Below, piece by piece: positions 60,002 through 61,254 of a stretch of 61,254 nucleotides of DNA. The number at the start of each line of letters is the position of its first letter. Within the stretch, counting starts at the first letter, position 1. Below the pieces are notes generated by a model, which saw nothing but the letters and a program-made list of their open reading frames with translations, was not told where the DNA came from and did no database searches. Made by a program: the position numbers and the translations under genes. Source of the DNA: Gammaproteobacteria bacterium (lineage in GTDB: Bacteria; Pseudomonadota; Gammaproteobacteria; Steroidobacterales; UBA11654); NCBI GenBank assembly GCA_029244925.1, contig JAQWQE010000010.1, positions 1 through 61,254 on the forward strand. The letters are read 5' to 3'.

Positions 60002-60322
60002 ATGGGAATAATACAAACAACAGACAAGACATTTGAAGAGGATGTTACATCTTCACATGTTCCAGTTCTTGTTGATTTTTGGGCTGAGTGGTGTGGTCCT
60101 TGTAAAATGATTGGACCAATTCTTGAAGAAATTGATCAAGAAATGAGTGATAAAATAAAAATTATAAAGCTTGATGTTGATAGCAATAGTCAAACAGCCA
60201 TGAACTATGCAATTAGGAGTATACCAACCCTAATTATCATTAAAGATGGAGAAGTCAAGTCACAACATATTGGTGCAGCCTCTAAGGCGCAAATAGAAAA
60301 TTTCATTAATCAAAATATTTAA
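60002..60322 (+). CDS. trxA: thioredoxin
   Basis: VLVDFWAEWCGPCKMIGPILEEI; RSIPTLIIIKDGEV. Confidence 0.97.
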   Translation: MGIIQTTDKTFEEDVTSSHVPVLVDFWAEWCGPCKMIGPILEEIDQEMSDKIKIIKLDVDSNSQTAMNYAIRSIPTLIIIKDGEVKSQHIGAASKAQIENFINQNI

Positions 60323-60325
60323 CAT

Positions 60326-61254
60326 ATGCCATCCAACGGAAGAAAAAGAAAAAGAGGCTCAGGCCACAAAAAAGAGTTTAGAGATAGAGCTGCAACATTT
60401 ACATCTGAAGATGTAATTTCTAAGTCAGAACTAGAAGGCGATGATGTATTGAGCTTGCCTGATCTTCGGACAAAATCAATTACAGAGATTCAAAAAACAG
60501 CACAAGAAATGGGTGTTGAAAATATATCCAGAGCAAGAAGGCAGGATATCACCTTTTCAATTCTTAAAGCTCATGCCGCTGAAGATAAGAGAATCTTTGG
60601 TGAAGGTGTGCTAGAAGTATTGCAAGATGGTTTTGGCTTCCTAAGGTCTGCTGATACCTCCTACATTGCAGGTCCAGATGATGTTTATGTTTCACCTACA
60701 CAAATTAGAAAGTTCAACCTAAGGAATGGAGACACCGTTTCAGGATCAGTGAGGCCCCCGAAAGACAATGAGCGCTATTTCGCACTATTAAAGGTTTCGG
60801 AAATTAACTTTGAGGATCCGGAGAATGTAAGAACAAAAGCACTATTTGAAAACCTTACTCCCTATTTTCCAGAAGAAAGATTTCAACTCGAACAGGGCAC
60901 AGGGAGCATAGAGGATTTGACTGCAAGGATCATAGACTTAGCATCACCAATCGGAAAAGGACAAAGAGGCTTAATTGTTTCTCCTCCCAAAGCTGGCAAG
61001 ACAATCCTTCTTCAGAACATAGCATCATCGATCACGGCAAACTATCCAGAAGCACACTTAATTGTTTTACTGATAGATGAAAGACCAGAAGAAGTCACCG
61101 ACATGATAAGGACGGTTAGAGGTGAAGTTGTTTCAAGTACATTTGATGAACCCGCATCTAGGCATGTTCAAGTTGCAGATATGGTTTTAGAAAAAGCAAA
61201 AAGACTTTCAGAACATAAAAAAGATGTAGTTATTCTCCTAGATTCAATTACAAG
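60326..61254 (+). CDS. rho: transcription termination factor Rho (3' truncated by window)
   Basis: My translation from ATG 60326: ..[62 protein letters not shown].., ..[15 protein letters not shown].., ..[16 protein letters not shown]..; open to window end. Confidence 0.97.
   Translation, partial: MPSNGRKRKRGSGHKKEFRDRAATFTSEDVISKSELEGDDVLSLPDLRTKSITEIQKTAQEMGVENISRARRQDITFSILKAHAAEDKRIFGEGVLEVLQDGFGFLRSADTSYIAGPDDVYVSPTQIRKFNLRNGDTVSGSVRPPKDNERYFALLKVSEINFEDPENVRTKALFENLTPYFPEERFQLEQGTGSIEDLTARIIDLASPIGKGQRGLIVSPPKAGKTILLQNIASSITANYPEAHLIVLLIDERPEEVTDMIRTVRGEVVSSTFDEPASRHVQVADMVLEKAKRLSEHKKDVVILLDSIT

Overview
The window is AT-rich and gammaproteobacteria-like. It carries a very large surface-polysaccharide (O-antigen/capsule/EPS) island of about 58 kb that ends at a housekeeping trxA-rho junction. 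From left to right it contains: a truncated minus-strand secreted protein; a hypothetical ORF; a Thr/Pro-rich repeat protein (YjbE/GfcA-like) followed by a YjbH-like outer-membrane protein; gshA; a large SLBB/Wza-like export protein; an RfaH/NusG-type antiterminator; then a long operon starting with an EPS-associated MarR-type regulator and Wzz. That operon includes TviB/TviC-like nucleotide-sugar enzymes, a PglK-like ABC flippase, and an unusual ulosonate-type module (CBS-GHMP kinase, NeuB-TIM-barrel fusion, GmhA-like SIS, NeuA-like CMP-transferase, three SDRs, VOC, TIM-barrel isomerase). It continues with AsnB, an EpsG/Wzy-like polymerase, a GT4, a WreQ/WreV/WreU-like trio, many glycosyltransferases and methyltransferases, a sulfotransferase and rmlBACD. 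An inverted block (GT4-AsnB-methyltransferase) follows, then a second PglK-like ABC protein, gmd-fcl, a nucleotidyltransferase-cupin fusion, a WecA-like transferase, cysQ, trxA and a partial rho. The most interesting signals are: (i) a cis-encoded RfaH followed by a leader with two tandem palindromes, an RNA hairpin and an ops-like GCGGTAG, with a similar hairpin+GGTAG leader before the YjbE-like gene; (ii) the atypical higher-carbon-sugar module lacking NeuC; (iii) a decayed thioredoxin relic just upstream of the intact trxA; (iv) a 12-bp hairpin abutting the gshA start codon. All assignments come from reading the translations and motifs by eye; no database search was run.
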